Origin: a virus
Length of the DNA: 50,558 nucleotides
Strand: one strand, 5' to 3'
IMG/VR virus record: IMGVR_UViG_3300036770_006519
Location: 1-50,558 of that record
Part shown: piece after piece, positions 1 to 9,074 of the stretch
Numbering within the stretch: position 1 is the first letter of the stretch
How the letters are laid out: the number at the start of each line of letters is the position of its first letter
Position numbers and translations under genes: made by a program
The notes under the pieces: generated by a model
Databases searched by the model: none
Told to the model about the DNA's origin: nothing
Seen by the model: the letters and a program-made list of their open reading frames with translations, nothing else

Positions 1-1
1 C

Positions 2-346
2 CCAACCCAAACCAAATTCCCCCACCCCCTAGACATCTATTCAAACAAAGAAGGACTATTCTTTGAGATAGCTTGTACTGGTCTTGAGAAAAATGATGTT
101 GAAATAAGCACTGAAGGGGATACTTTAAAAATAATCTACAACAAACCAGAAGATGATAAATGTTGTGATGTAAACGAATGTGAATATATCCATAAAGGTA
201 TAGCACGTCGTTCATTTAATTTAGGTTATAGGATTTCATCTAAATTGGACATTACAAAAACAGATGCTGAAATGAAGAATGGTCTTCTTAAAATCTTTAT
301 CCCATATTCAGAAGTATCTAAACCAAAAGTTTTGAAAATTAAATAA
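2..346 (+). CDS. Small heat shock protein Hsp20 (5' truncated by window edge)
   Basis: An open frame enters the window without a start codon and ends in TAA at 344-346, so only the C-terminal ~114 residues are present. The translation reads like an alpha-crystallin domain: an FFEIACTGLEKNDVEIS stretch (beta strands 2-3), then ARRSFNLGY, then ITKTDAEMKNGLLKIFIP, matching the Hsp20 A-x-x-x-n-G-v-L-x-i-x-i-P signature, followed by a short tail. Hsp20 proteins are ATP-independent holdases; related genes occur in T4-like cyanophages. It sits immediately before groES/groEL, which suggests a phage folding block. The cysteine pair (KCCDVNEC) in the middle loop is unusual. Confidence 0.9.
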   Translation, partial: PTQTKFPHPLDIYSNKEGLFFEIACTGLEKNDVEISTEGDTLKIIYNKPEDDKCCDVNECEYIHKGIARRSFNLGYRISSKLDITKTDAEMKNGLLKIFIPYSEVSKPKVLKIK

Positions 347-374
347 GAGTTTTAAAGAAAAAGTGCCCTAAAGC

Positions 375-404
375 TTGTTTTTTTAAAATATCTTTCTTAT
401 ATTA
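375..404 (+). promoter_or_regulatory. Putative host-sigma-type promoter (TTG-N20-TATATTA) for the chaperonin operon
   Basis: TTG at 375-377 and TATATTA at 398-404 are separated by exactly 20 nt, the arrangement shared by about fifteen other sites in the window. It lies about 20 nt before the ATG at 425 and could drive 425-2984. Confidence 0.55.
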
Positions 405-424
405 TAAACAAAAATAAAAGTTTT

Positions 425-777
425 ATGGAAGAAATGAAAAGAAAAGGTCGCCCTAAAAAAGGCGAATCAGAAAATTTTACTACACAATGTATTATTAAGG
501 ATCCACTAATGGAACCATTCTACATTAAAAAAGATGCTAGCAACTTTGAGGTAATTGAAGTTTCAATATCTACACGAGGGTTTAAAGGCAAAAAAACCGA
601 ACCTAAAGAGGTAGAAAAAACTGTAGGTTACTATACTAGTTTTAAAAATGCTCTAAATTGTGTTGCTAAACATAAATTCTATGAAAATGAAGGTGAATTC
701 ACCTCCATCCAATCCTACATCAACTCATGGGATAAAGTAAAAACCGGAATCGAAACACTATTAAACAAAAACGAAAT

Positions 778-781
<4 letters not shown>
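425..781 (+). CDS. Hypothetical protein with basic GRPKKG N-terminus
   Basis: A 118-residue protein, not recognised. It opens with KRKGRPKKG, an AT-hook-like basic patch also present at the N-terminus of the RecA-like ATPase at 34482 (KRRGRPSK). The rest is a mixed alpha/beta domain with no transmembrane segment. The centre (EKTVGYYTSFKNALNCVAKHKF) resembles a family of small phage proteins with a 'YYTSF..AL' motif, but I cannot name it. It overlaps groES by ATGA, so translational coupling with the chaperonin genes is likely. DNA binding is only an inference from the basic patch. Confidence 0.75.
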
Positions 782-2725
<1,944 letters not shown>

Positions 2726-2726
2726 T

Positions 2727-2984
2727 ATGGAAATACAAACAGTAGAACATAATATCCTTATAGCAGAACGTGTTAAAGGAAAAGGTGATACTTGGATTTT
2801 AGTAGGGGAGGATGTTGAACGTCCTTCCCTTACTGAAGCTCTAGAAGCATATTTTCAAAAAACAGGTGAAAATGTTCATTTTAGGTTAGAGCCTTTAAAT
2901 AGTAAACTCTATGCTATAAAAGAACATGAAGAAGAAGTGGTGGTTGAACCACCAAAACGTTTTAACATATATGGGGATTACTAG
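2727..2984 (+). CDS. Hypothetical small protein, chaperonin operon
   Basis: An 85-residue acidic protein, not recognised. It starts 1 nt after groEL's stop and presumably shares its mRNA. Residues 20-60 alternate short strands with one helix (SLTEALEAYFQKTGENVHFRLEPL), suggesting a small alpha/beta fold; there is no signal peptide, cysteine or membrane segment. Operon position is the only clue to its role. Confidence 0.75.
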   Translation: MEIQTVEHNILIAERVKGKGDTWILVGEDVERPSLTEALEAYFQKTGENVHFRLEPLNSKLYAIKEHEEEVVVEPPKRFNIYGDY

Positions 2985-2993
2985 TATCTTGCA

Positions 2994-3002
2994 ATATTTA
3001 TC
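2994..3002 (+). promoter_or_regulatory. Weak ATATTTAT late-type element
   Basis: ATATTTATC occurs 20 nt before the ATG at 3022, a tagged-protein gene. It is a partial match to the ATATTTATAATAAAA element seen better at 5076, 30196 and 30977. Confidence 0.25.
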
Positions 3003-3021
3003 ACCATATAATTGACTTTAA

Positions 3022-3549
3022 ATGAAACACTCCGAACTAAAACAACTCATTAGAGAAGAGATACATAAAATAAATCTCTCCCCGGATTACCAAGAGTTGG
3101 ATATAGTCGGAAAAAATTTGTTTGAAAGTTATTGGTTAATGGGTGAATTACTAGACCCAACCAACTCTTACCCATACGAAGAATTAACTAAAGGATATTG
3201 GGTATTTAAAGATGACGGTGGGTATGAGTTTTTTGTTCGAATGTTGTTTCAACCTGTTGGAGAAGGATATTGGGAGATAAAAATGGGGTGGGTTGACTTA
3301 CCAAAACAACAAAAATATTTAAAACAAAGTGCTAGAGAAATAGATGAAAGAAGAAGTGATACTATAGCTAAAATATACAAAGATGAAATTTTACCTAGAT
3401 TCCTATCACAAAACTACAACAATACTCTTAAAATAATCCCTTTAGATATTAAAAGATACCAATTTACAAAAAGACTCATAACCAAATACCCCCACCCAGA
3501 TATTAAAATAGTAGAAAATAAACCAAAAGAGATAATATTATCAAAATGA
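3022..3549 (+). CDS. Hypothetical protein with capsid-targeting-like N-terminal tag
   Basis: A 175-residue protein of unknown fold. Residues 1-17 (MKHSELKQLIREEIHKI) are nearly the same as the starts of the proteins at 4525, 8248 and 31218, while the remaining sequence is unrelated to them. In T4, short amphipathic N-terminal propeptides ending near an (L/I)-x-E site direct internal proteins into the prohead and are cut by gp21. By analogy this may be a virion-internal protein; here the exact x-E cleavage site is unclear (INLS follows). The body is aromatic-rich (FESYWLMGELL, EGYWEIKMGW). The last bases overlap the next gene by ATGA. Confidence 0.75.
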   Translation: MKHSELKQLIREEIHKINLSPDYQELDIVGKNLFESYWLMGELLDPTNSYPYEELTKGYWVFKDDGGYEFFVRMLFQPVGEGYWEIKMGWVDLPKQQKYLKQSAREIDERRSDTIAKIYKDEILPRFLSQNYNNTLKIIPLDIKRYQFTKRLITKYPHPDIKIVENKPKEIILSK

Positions 3550-4523
3550 AATTAACCGACCTCTTAAAAGAAGTAGAAGATGAGCAAGGTGGAGAGCAAA
3601 AAGTTGTTCGAGCCCAATACGACCTTGCTATCCAACCATCATCTATTGAAGATGCTATTAAAGCATTAGATAACATAGATAATTACGGAATCTACGCACA
3701 AAACATGCGTAAACCTGATGTTATCAAAAAAGTATTTGGTCCTTCTATTCCTGCACAAAAAGCAGGAGCTGCTTGGAAAGATTGGGATGAAAGATCCAAT
3801 GAAGAAAAAGATGCTAAAATAGCAGATATAAAAAATCGTGTTCCTGAGGAATGGTCAAACACGGTTGAGAAAAATACTTCAAAATTTGAGGCTTGGAAAG
3901 CTGAAGGGAACGAGGGGGATTTTGAAGAATGGTTAAAATCTCTAAATGGAAGATCTTTACCTCTAGAATTCTATGGAAAATATGGTAAAAACTATTTCCC
4001 CATGAAAACCCCAGACAACCTTAAAAAATATGCGGGGAAAATGGATAAAGATGTTCATTACGTGGTTAAAGATAATGTTATAGTATTCCCACAAGAAAAC
4101 TCACCCTTTAACCCTAAATCTTATCTTAAAAAAGTTTTAAAAACTATAATGGATAATTCGGGGTTGGATTATAAGATAGTTGATGTTGAGAAAGAGGGTG
4201 GAGAAATAGAAACTGCTCCTGTAATCGCTAAAGTAGAAAAACCAACAGTACCACCTCTATCAACCACTGTAAACACTGCTGATCAAGCAGATAAACTTCG
4301 TAAACTATTGCAAAATAGATTAGGAGATGTTCAAGGAGCAAAATATGAAATTGAACCTGTTGGAACAGGAGCAGACAGAAAATATAAACTAGTTGTAACA
4401 GGAATTTCATCAGATCAAAGATCCAAAATTCAACCTCTAGCCTTTGATTTTAAACAAAATCTTAAAGAAGAAGCTGATTTTGAAAAGCGTAGGATGCTTG
4501 TTAGAGCAGGAATTATAAAATAA
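3546..4523 (+). CDS. Hypothetical protein, possible virion component
   Basis: A 325-residue, highly charged protein, not recognised. The N-terminus MKLTDLLKEVEDEQGG is a short leucine-containing helix followed by an acidic stretch, reminiscent of the tag on neighbouring genes but shorter. A Lys/Glu-rich central region contains tryptophan repeats (AWKDWDERSNEEK, FEAWKAEGNEGDFEEWL), then a KYAGKMDKDVHYVVKDNVIVFP strand region, a proline-rich linker (EKPTVPPLSTTV) and a C-terminal alpha/beta unit. It is translationally coupled to both flanking tagged genes, so a structural or internal head role is plausible but inferred. Confidence 0.75.
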   Translation: MKLTDLLKEVEDEQGGEQKVVRAQYDLAIQPSSIEDAIKALDNIDNYGIYAQNMRKPDVIKKVFGPSIPAQKAGAAWKDWDERSNEEKDAKIADIKNRVPEEWSNTVEKNTSKFEAWKAEGNEGDFEEWLKSLNGRSLPLEFYGKYGKNYFPMKTPDNLKKYAGKMDKDVHYVVKDNVIVFPQENSPFNPKSYLKKVLKTIMDNSGLDYKIVDVEKEGGEIETAPVIAKVEKPTVPPLSTTVNTADQADKLRKLLQNRLGDVQGAKYEIEPVGTGADRKYKLVVTGISSDQRSKIQPLAFDFKQNLKEEADFEKRRMLVRAGIIK

Positions 4524-4524
4524 A

Positions 4525-5076
4525 ATGAAAAAAGAACAACTCAAACAAATGATCAAAGAGGAAATCAAAAAAATCCTCACCGAAGAAATTGATATAGCTT
4601 CTGAATTGGATAGTTTTTTCCAAAACAACCCATACACAAAAGAAAACCAGTGGTCTCATGAATATGAAGCTAAAAACCATATTCAAAATGTAATGGGTAG
4701 ACCTTTAACACCTCAAGAAAAAAGCAAAGTTACTAAAATGGTAAAAAAATACCGCGATGATTTTTGGGGAAAAAGCTATAGAGAAAAAAGAGACACAGAA
4801 GATAAAATAGCCCGAGAACGTTACTTAAACAACCTCCTCCCTTTAACTACAGACAATGGGAGAGGTACCCCAGATAGCATGTACTACACTTTAGCTAACA
4901 TGTATCGTGATGTAGATAGAGATGGAAATGTACGCATTTCATATAGTGATCCAAAAAGTGGATACACTGACTATAAACTAAAAGATAAATGGATAAACAC
5001 CCCAGTAGACAAAGCAACATTGGATAGGTATTGGCATCCTGGGCAATTACGAATGATAGGAATAAAAAACCTATAA
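4525..5076 (+). CDS. Hypothetical protein with capsid-targeting-like tag (ILTE)
   Basis: A 183-residue protein. Residues 1-20 (MKKEQLKQMIKEEIKKILTE) are the shared amphipathic tag and end in L-T-E, matching the L-x-E pattern of T4 gp21 prohead-protease sites. The body is charged and helical (TPQEKSKVTKMVKKYRDDFWGK) and then contains DNGRGTPDSMYYTLANMYRDVDRDGNVRISY, with an Asp-rich D-x-D-x-D-G loop that could bind calcium. No enzyme family recognised. It starts 1 nt after the stop of the gene at 3546, within a run of four tagged genes. Confidence 0.78.
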   Translation: MKKEQLKQMIKEEIKKILTEEIDIASELDSFFQNNPYTKENQWSHEYEAKNHIQNVMGRPLTPQEKSKVTKMVKKYRDDFWGKSYREKRDTEDKIARERYLNNLLPLTTDNGRGTPDSMYYTLANMYRDVDRDGNVRISYSDPKSGYTDYKLKDKWINTPVDKATLDRYWHPGQLRMIGIKNL

Positions 5077-5090
5077 TATTTATAATAAAA
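5076..5090 (+). promoter_or_regulatory. ATATTTATAATAAAA element (candidate late promoter)
   Basis: An exact copy of the recurrent element, 3 nt before the ATG at 5094. It contains TATTTATA, the reverse complement of the T4 late -10 TATAAATA, so its direction of action is uncertain. Confidence 0.4.
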
Positions 5091-5093
5091 AAT

Positions 5094-5615
5094 ATGTCAA
5101 CAGAAAAATCAAGATGGGCTAAACTAGCAGGCCTACCAGAACCAACAGATAAACAACAGCTAGATGAAAACTTCGTTGGAATGGGGATGGTTGGAAACAT
5201 TTTCGATCGTGAAAAAGAGCAATACGAAGATGCTTTCGAACACTTCCTATCAGAAAGATACGAAGAAAAAGTAGAAGAAAACTACGCAACAGAAGTACGA
5301 GATGCTTGGCCTTCACTATCAATTGACGATAGAGTAAGTCTTCTCTTAACAGTATTTGACGATCCTGATATGGCAGAGGAAATGGCAGAGAAAGATTTTA
5401 ATGAACTACCTGAAGCTGCAAAAGCAAACATGCGAATGGATATGTTGGAGGAAGGGGAGTTGAATGAGGGTGAATTGGATTTTGAAGGGAAAGTAATTGG
5501 AAGACAAACCTATGATGTATTAGATGAGTATTTACCTAAACTGACCTCCAATCAAAGGTTTAAACTCTGGCAAACTATGTTGAGTTTCGTTAAAAAAGAA
5601 AAAGATAAATATTAA
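5094..5615 (+). CDS. Hypothetical acidic protein, candidate virion-internal
   Basis: I chose ATG 5094 (MSTEKSRWAKLAGLPE) because it follows the ATATTTATAATAAAA element; the upstream in-frame TTG at 5031 lies inside the previous gene. The 173 residues are strongly acidic (EDAFEHFLSERYEEKVEENY, DDPDMAEEMAEKDFNEL) and mostly helical. The N-terminal KLAGLPE...QLDEN segment contains an L-x-E site, so it could be another type of prohead-protease-processed leader. No family recognised. A clear terminator follows at 5661, closing the 3022-5615 group. Confidence 0.72.
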   Translation: MSTEKSRWAKLAGLPEPTDKQQLDENFVGMGMVGNIFDREKEQYEDAFEHFLSERYEEKVEENYATEVRDAWPSLSIDDRVSLLLTVFDDPDMAEEMAEKDFNELPEAAKANMRMDMLEEGELNEGELDFEGKVIGRQTYDVLDEYLPKLTSNQRFKLWQTMLSFVKKEKDKY

Positions 5616-5660
5616 AACAAATCATTACTTTACGACTATAAAAAATTAAATTCCTAACAA

Positions 5661-5693
5661 AAAGAGCTTGTCTATCGACAGGCTTTTTTTTTT
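5661..5693 (+). terminator. Rho-independent terminator
   Basis: AGCTTGTC (5665-5672), loop TATC, GACAGGCT (5677-5684), followed by ten T residues. The stem has a single G-T wobble. Confidence 0.9.
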
Positions 5694-5730
5694 ATCTTTA
5701 GATAAAATGTAGCTAGTCCGTAAAACCATA

Positions 5731-5745
5731 ATATTTATAAATATG
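5731..5745 (+). promoter_or_regulatory. ATATTTATAAATATG element (candidate late promoter)
   Basis: A variant of the recurrent element running directly into the ATG of the GIY-YIG gene at 5743. Confidence 0.35.
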
Positions 5746-6333
5746 AAATACTATGTTTATACACATTTGAATCCTAAAACCAAAGAAGTATTTTATGTTG
5801 GTATAGGAAAGGGTAACCGTGCTTGGAATCAATGGGCTGGGAGGAACAAATTTTGGGAAAACTATGTTAATAAACATGGTTTTAAAGTAGAAATGATAGC
5901 TGAAAATTTAACTAGAGAACAAGCTGAAGATATTGAAATGAAGTTAATATCTCATTTAGGGAGGAGGCAAATAGATGAAGGAGGTACTCTTGTTAATAGA
6001 AGTATAGGAGGGGATGGAAATAAAGGGTATACCCATACTGAAGAATTTAAACAAAAAATGTCCCAAGACCGAAAAGGTAAATGTACAAGGAAGGTTAGAA
6101 AATTAAGTAAAGAATCTAAAGAAAAGATAAGTAAAAAACTCAAAGGAAGAAATATTACTTGGGGCAAACCAGTACTACAATATGACAAAAATGGAAATTT
6201 TATAAAAGAATGGGATAGTATGAAAGAAGCAGAAAGAGCCACTGGAGCTAAAGCAATATTTGAAGTAGCCAGTGGCTACCAAAACCAAAAATACAAATCC
6301 TCAGGGGGTTACATTTGGAAATATAAAAATTAA
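5743..6333 (+). CDS. GIY-YIG homing endonuclease with NUMOD3 and NUMOD1-like modules
   Basis: 196 residues. The N-terminal nuclease core reads YYVYTHLNP...VFYVGIGKG...R (GIY-YIG strand variants YVY/YVG), followed by the conserved acidic helix (EQAEDIEMKLISHLG) and an N-x-x-x-GG-x-G segment. Two NUMOD3-type DNA-binding repeats follow (HTEEFKQKMSQDRKGK, SKESKEKISKKLKGR), then a NUMOD1-like tail (VLQYDKNGNFIKEWDS...GGYIWKYK). This layout is that of free-standing phage homing endonucleases that cleave intron- or gene-lacking alleles and spread by recombination. It stands alone between a terminator and the clamp loader promoter, i.e. an insertion between two phage operons. Confidence 0.92.
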   Translation: MKYYVYTHLNPKTKEVFYVGIGKGNRAWNQWAGRNKFWENYVNKHGFKVEMIAENLTREQAEDIEMKLISHLGRRQIDEGGTLVNRSIGGDGNKGYTHTEEFKQKMSQDRKGKCTRKVRKLSKESKEKISKKLKGRNITWGKPVLQYDKNGNFIKEWDSMKEAERATGAKAIFEVASGYQNQKYKSSGGYIWKYKN

Positions 6334-6341
6334 ATTTTTAT

Positions 6342-6371
6342 TTGGAGTTTTATAAAAGGGTTCATATATTA
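6342..6371 (+). promoter_or_regulatory. Putative promoter (TTG-N20-TATATTA) for clamp loader operon
   Basis: TTG at 6342-6344, 20-nt spacer, TATATTA at 6365-6371; the gp44-like gene starts at 6401. Confidence 0.6.
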
Positions 6372-6400
6372 ACCTATAATTAGTTATAAAAATATAATTT

Positions 6401-7324
6401 ATGAAGGATCACGGGTTATTAAATGAAAGATATAGACCTAAAACATTAGACACTTTTGTGGGGAATGACAATATAAAAACTAATATACAAAAATTTATTG
6501 ATCAAAATGACATTCCTAATATGCTATTCTATAGCCCTGCGGGTTGTGGAAAGACAACTTTAGCTAAGATTATAGTACAAAATATGGACTGTGATTATCT
6601 TCTTTTAAATGCGAGTGATGAGCGTGGGATTGACACTATCCGAGAAAAAGTAACAGGTTTTGCATCCACAGCATCTTTCAAATCTCTAAAAGTGGTAATA
6701 TTAGATGAAGCAGATTTTCTCACTATTAACGCACAGGCTTCATTAAGAAATGTGATAGAGACTTTCTCACGCACCACTCGCTTTATTTTAACTTGCAACT
6801 ACATCGAAAGAATCATTGACCCAATCCAATCTAGATGCCAGGTTCTAAAAGTAATCCCACCCTCTAAAAAAGAAATAGCACACCATCTAGTTGAAATACT
6901 TGATCAAGAAAATGTATCCTATGAATTAGAAGATATAGGAAATATTGTAACCCAATTCTATCCAGATCTTCGAAAGATGCTTAACACAATCCAACTTTCA
7001 ATCATAGATAGTACTTTGAAAGTAGATAAAACAGTTGTTGTATCCTCTAGCTATATGAACTCTATTTTAAAGGAACTCAAACAAACTAAACCTAGTTGGA
7101 CTACCCTGAGGCAAATTATTTTGGACTCTGGTGTAAATGATTTTGAAGAACTATATAGGTTTTTGTTTGACCATGTTTCAAAATATGCTCCTGGAAGGGA
7201 GGGAACAGTGTCTGTTATCTTAAATGAACATCTGTATCAAGCAAATTTTAGAATAGACAAAGAAATTAACATTGCGTCATGTTTAAGTAAGATTATAGAT
7301 GCTATAAAACCCCAAGTAATTTAA
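6401..7324 (+). CDS. Sliding-clamp loader large subunit (T4 gp44-like AAA+ ATPase)
   Basis: 307 residues, close to T4 gp44 (319). AAA+ motifs: ERYRPKTLDTFVGN at the N-terminus (the RFC/gp44 box II signature), Walker A SPAGCGKTT at 45-53, Walker B VVILDEADF near residue 100, sensor-1 TCNY, and the SRC arginine-finger motif (QSRCQVLK). The C-terminal region is the helical collar domain. Known role: with gp62 it uses ATP to open and load the gp45 sliding clamp onto primed DNA for the replicative polymerase. The next-but-one gene looks like gp62, supporting the assignment; no clamp gene is seen in this window. Confidence 0.95.
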   Translation: MKDHGLLNERYRPKTLDTFVGNDNIKTNIQKFIDQNDIPNMLFYSPAGCGKTTLAKIIVQNMDCDYLLLNASDERGIDTIREKVTGFASTASFKSLKVVILDEADFLTINAQASLRNVIETFSRTTRFILTCNYIERIIDPIQSRCQVLKVIPPSKKEIAHHLVEILDQENVSYELEDIGNIVTQFYPDLRKMLNTIQLSIIDSTLKVDKTVVVSSSYMNSILKELKQTKPSWTTLRQIILDSGVNDFEELYRFLFDHVSKYAPGREGTVSVILNEHLYQANFRIDKEINIASCLSKIIDAIKPQVI

Positions 7325-7346
7325 TTAAAAACAAATATATATTGTT

Positions 7347-7595
7347 ATGATGGAAAATCAACCACAAATGAACATTGACCTAAAAAACACAACATCCGTA
7401 GAAGGATTTGATGGTGGGGTACTATTTGGTCAAGCAGTAATCCTTAGAAAAGTATCCAAATTCGTAGTTGGAGGATCCGAAGATGCCCTTCTCCCCATCC
7501 CTGTATTCTATGATTTGGAAACTCGTAAAATTTTAGTAGATTCAATTCCAAAAGAATTGCGTGAAGAATATAAAGACTATGTCATCGAAGCATAA
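7347..7595 (+). CDS. Hypothetical protein between clamp loader subunits
   Basis: 82 residues, not recognised. The N-terminal half (MNIDLKNTTSVEGFDGGVLFGQAVILRKVSKFVV) is beta-rich and the C-terminal half ends in a helix (PKELREEYKDYVIEA). Its 3' end overlaps the gp62-like gene by 17 nt, so it belongs to the replication operon. A replication accessory role is possible from position only. Confidence 0.75.
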   Translation: MMENQPQMNIDLKNTTSVEGFDGGVLFGQAVILRKVSKFVVGGSEDALLPIPVFYDLETRKILVDSIPKELREEYKDYVIEA

Positions 7596-8010
7596 CATAA
7601 AAAATATCTTTGATTGGTTAAACCATATGACCTACTACAAAACCCCCTCCTCTGAATTTACAGAGGAGGATTGGGATAAGTTTAATTCTTATATGGTTAA
7701 TAGGTTTATCTCAATGGATAAAAACTATGTTGAGTTAGCTAATTATGTTCAAATCACTCCCTATGATAATAAAGAACAACTTTATAATATTTATAAGGAG
7801 TATTTACCCAAAAAGAAAATGTTTTTTAAATATCTAAAATCCTCCCACAAGTCTCCACCTCAAAAACTCGTAGAGGAATTCACAAAGTTTTTTGAATGTA
7901 GTGTAAGTGAAGCAGAATCACATGTCAAAATCCTTAAACCCAAAGACCATAAAAATATTCTTTCTCATATGGGATATGATGAAAAAGAAATTAAACATAT
8001 TTTAAAATGA
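7579..8010 (+). CDS. Clamp loader small subunit (T4 gp62-like)
   Basis: I use ATG 7579 (MSSKHNIKNIFDWLNHMTYYK); a GTG 18 nt upstream is less likely. The 143 residues carry a pattern I associate with gp62-like proteins of T4-related phages: FDWLNHMTYYKTP, then EEDWDKFNSYMVNRFISMDKNYVELANYVQ, then a YLPKKKMFFKYLKSS segment. gp62 is a non-catalytic subunit that completes the pentameric clamp loader with four gp44 subunits. It is one gene away from the gp44-like gene, as expected. The gp62 family is poorly conserved, so confidence is moderate. Confidence 0.72.
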   Translation: MSSKHNIKNIFDWLNHMTYYKTPSSEFTEEDWDKFNSYMVNRFISMDKNYVELANYVQITPYDNKEQLYNIYKEYLPKKKMFFKYLKSSHKSPPQKLVEEFTKFFECSVSEAESHVKILKPKDHKNILSHMGYDEKEIKHILK

Positions 8011-8234
8011 ACGAATTCTCCTCTAGAAAAATCCCCGTAACAGACACCATTGTAGACTCTATCATTGACCAATTTGTAGAAAGAGCAAAAGTTGGAAAGA
8101 AAAAATATGGAACCGATTTAGATAGAAACGACTTAACCCTCCAAGAGTGGATTGTCCACATGAAACAAGAGTTAATGGATGGAATTTTATATTTAGAAAA
8201 ATTAGAAAAGCTGTTTGGAAACCGTCCTCTTTAA
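8007..8234 (+). CDS. MazG-like small all-helical protein
   Basis: 75 residues. The sequence KKYGTDLDRNDLTLQEWIVHMKQELMDGILYLEKL matches a pattern common in T4-like phages, where a short helix with E-W-I-x-H is followed by E-L-x-D-x-I-L-Y-L-E. This resembles the paired acidic helices of MazG/all-alpha NTP pyrophosphohydrolases, which bind Mg2+ and clear (d)NTPs, but at this length it would be a minimal or degenerate version. Overlaps the gp62-like gene by ATGA. Confidence 0.7.
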   Translation: MNEFSSRKIPVTDTIVDSIIDQFVERAKVGKKKYGTDLDRNDLTLQEWIVHMKQELMDGILYLEKLEKLFGNRPL

Positions 8235-8247
8235 ATATGTATAACAT

Positions 8248-8619
8248 ATGAAACCGTCCCAACTTAAAGATCTAATCCGAGAAGAGCTTAAACAAGCCCT
8301 CACCGAAAAATACCAGGACCAGTACAAAATGAAGGGTCGTTTGATCACAAACATTAAAAACAGACCACAAAAAGAAATCTTGTCTGACATTAGAGCTATT
8401 GCAGGTATAACAGTTGTTTCAACAACTGAACTTGAAGATTATAGTGAACAAAATTTTGATCAATTCACAACTATCCTCAACCTAAAAATAGATGGATATC
8501 CATTTATAAAAACAGGTGGTTTCTCTCGAGAAAAAATTACCGATATAGCAAACATGATCCGAAAAGTTCCAGATGTGGTTTCATTTAACTATAACCCCGA
8601 AAGCATAACCCCAATGTAA
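8248..8619 (+). CDS. Tagged protein with ferredoxin-like C-terminal domain, candidate virion-internal
   Basis: 123 residues. Residues 1-19 (MKPSQLKDLIREELKQALT) plus E form the shared N-terminal tag ending in L-T-E, a T4 gp21-like cleavage pattern. The remaining ~95 residues show beta-alpha-beta-beta-alpha-beta spacing (ILSDIRAIAGITVVSTTE, FTTILNLKIDGYPF, KITDIANMIRKVPDVVSFNY), typical of an ACT/ferredoxin-like fold. The ligand is unknown. Position after the clamp loader operon and before a hairpin cluster suggests it ends the transcription unit. Confidence 0.75.
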   Translation: MKPSQLKDLIREELKQALTEKYQDQYKMKGRLITNIKNRPQKEILSDIRAIAGITVVSTTELEDYSEQNFDQFTTILNLKIDGYPFIKTGGFSREKITDIANMIRKVPDVVSFNYNPESITPM

Positions 8620-8621
8620 AG

Positions 8622-8652
8622 ATACGGTTTAGGACCGTTTGCGTTACGCAAA
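8622..8652 (+). other. Two short tandem hairpins in the 3' region
   Basis: ACGGT-TTAGG-ACCGT (8624-8638) is followed immediately by TTTGCG-TTA-CGCAAA (8638-8652), just ahead of the terminator stem. Possibly a structured 3' end. Confidence 0.5.
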
Positions 8653-8654
8653 AT

Positions 8655-8693
8655 TAAAAACCACTTAAGTGTCGCTACCTAGGTGGTTTTTTT
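8655..8693 (+). terminator. Rho-independent terminator
   Basis: AAAAACCAC pairs with GTGGTTTTT across an extended imperfect stem (TTAAGT/ACCTAG), followed by a T run. Ends the 6401-8619 unit. Confidence 0.85.
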
Positions 8694-8694
8694 C

Positions 8695-8724
8695 TTGGAA
8701 ATTCAAAATAAAGTTTGTATATTA
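8695..8724 (+). promoter_or_regulatory. Putative promoter (TTG-N20-TATATTA)
   Basis: TTGG begins at 8695, immediately after the terminator; TATATTA is at 8718-8724, only 5 nt before the ATG at 8730. Confidence 0.6.
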
Positions 8725-8729
8725 AAATT

Positions 8730-9074
8730 ATGAAACTTGCAATAATAGGAAGTAGAGATTTTACAGATTATGAATTTCTTTGTTCAACCTTAGAAAAATA
8801 TAAACCCAAAATCACTCTAGCAGTATCAGGTGGTGCTAGAGGAGCAGATAAGTTAGGAGAAAAATGGGCTATTGAAAATAGTATTGAAACTTTAATCTTC
8901 TATGCTGATTGGGATAAACATGGTAAACGTGCTGGGTTTATCCGAAATGATGATATAATTAAAAACTGTGATGTTTGTATAGCGTTTTGGGATGGGATAT
9001 CTAAAGGAACCCAACACTCACTTTCACTATGTAAAAAGTATGACAAGCCTGTCAAAGTTATAAAATATGGCTAA
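8730..9074 (+). CDS. SLOG/DUF2493-family nucleotide-binding protein
   Basis: 114 residues from ATG 8730 (MKLAIIGSRDF); the TTG at 8715 sits inside the promoter. The N-terminal AIIGSRDFTDYE and the central VSGGARGADKLGEKWA motif (glycine-rich SGG-x-x-G-A-D) are the marks of the YspA-like DUF2493 branch of the SLOG (SMF/DprA-LOG) superfamily, followed by VCIAFWDGISKGTQHSL. SLOG proteins bind nucleotides or NAD-derived ligands; some act in defence signalling and many phages carry DUF2493 genes of unknown role. It overlaps the nuclease gene downstream by 8 nt, suggesting linked function. Confidence 0.85.
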   Translation: MKLAIIGSRDFTDYEFLCSTLEKYKPKITLAVSGGARGADKLGEKWAIENSIETLIFYADWDKHGKRAGFIRNDDIIKNCDVCIAFWDGISKGTQHSLSLCKKYDKPVKVIKYG

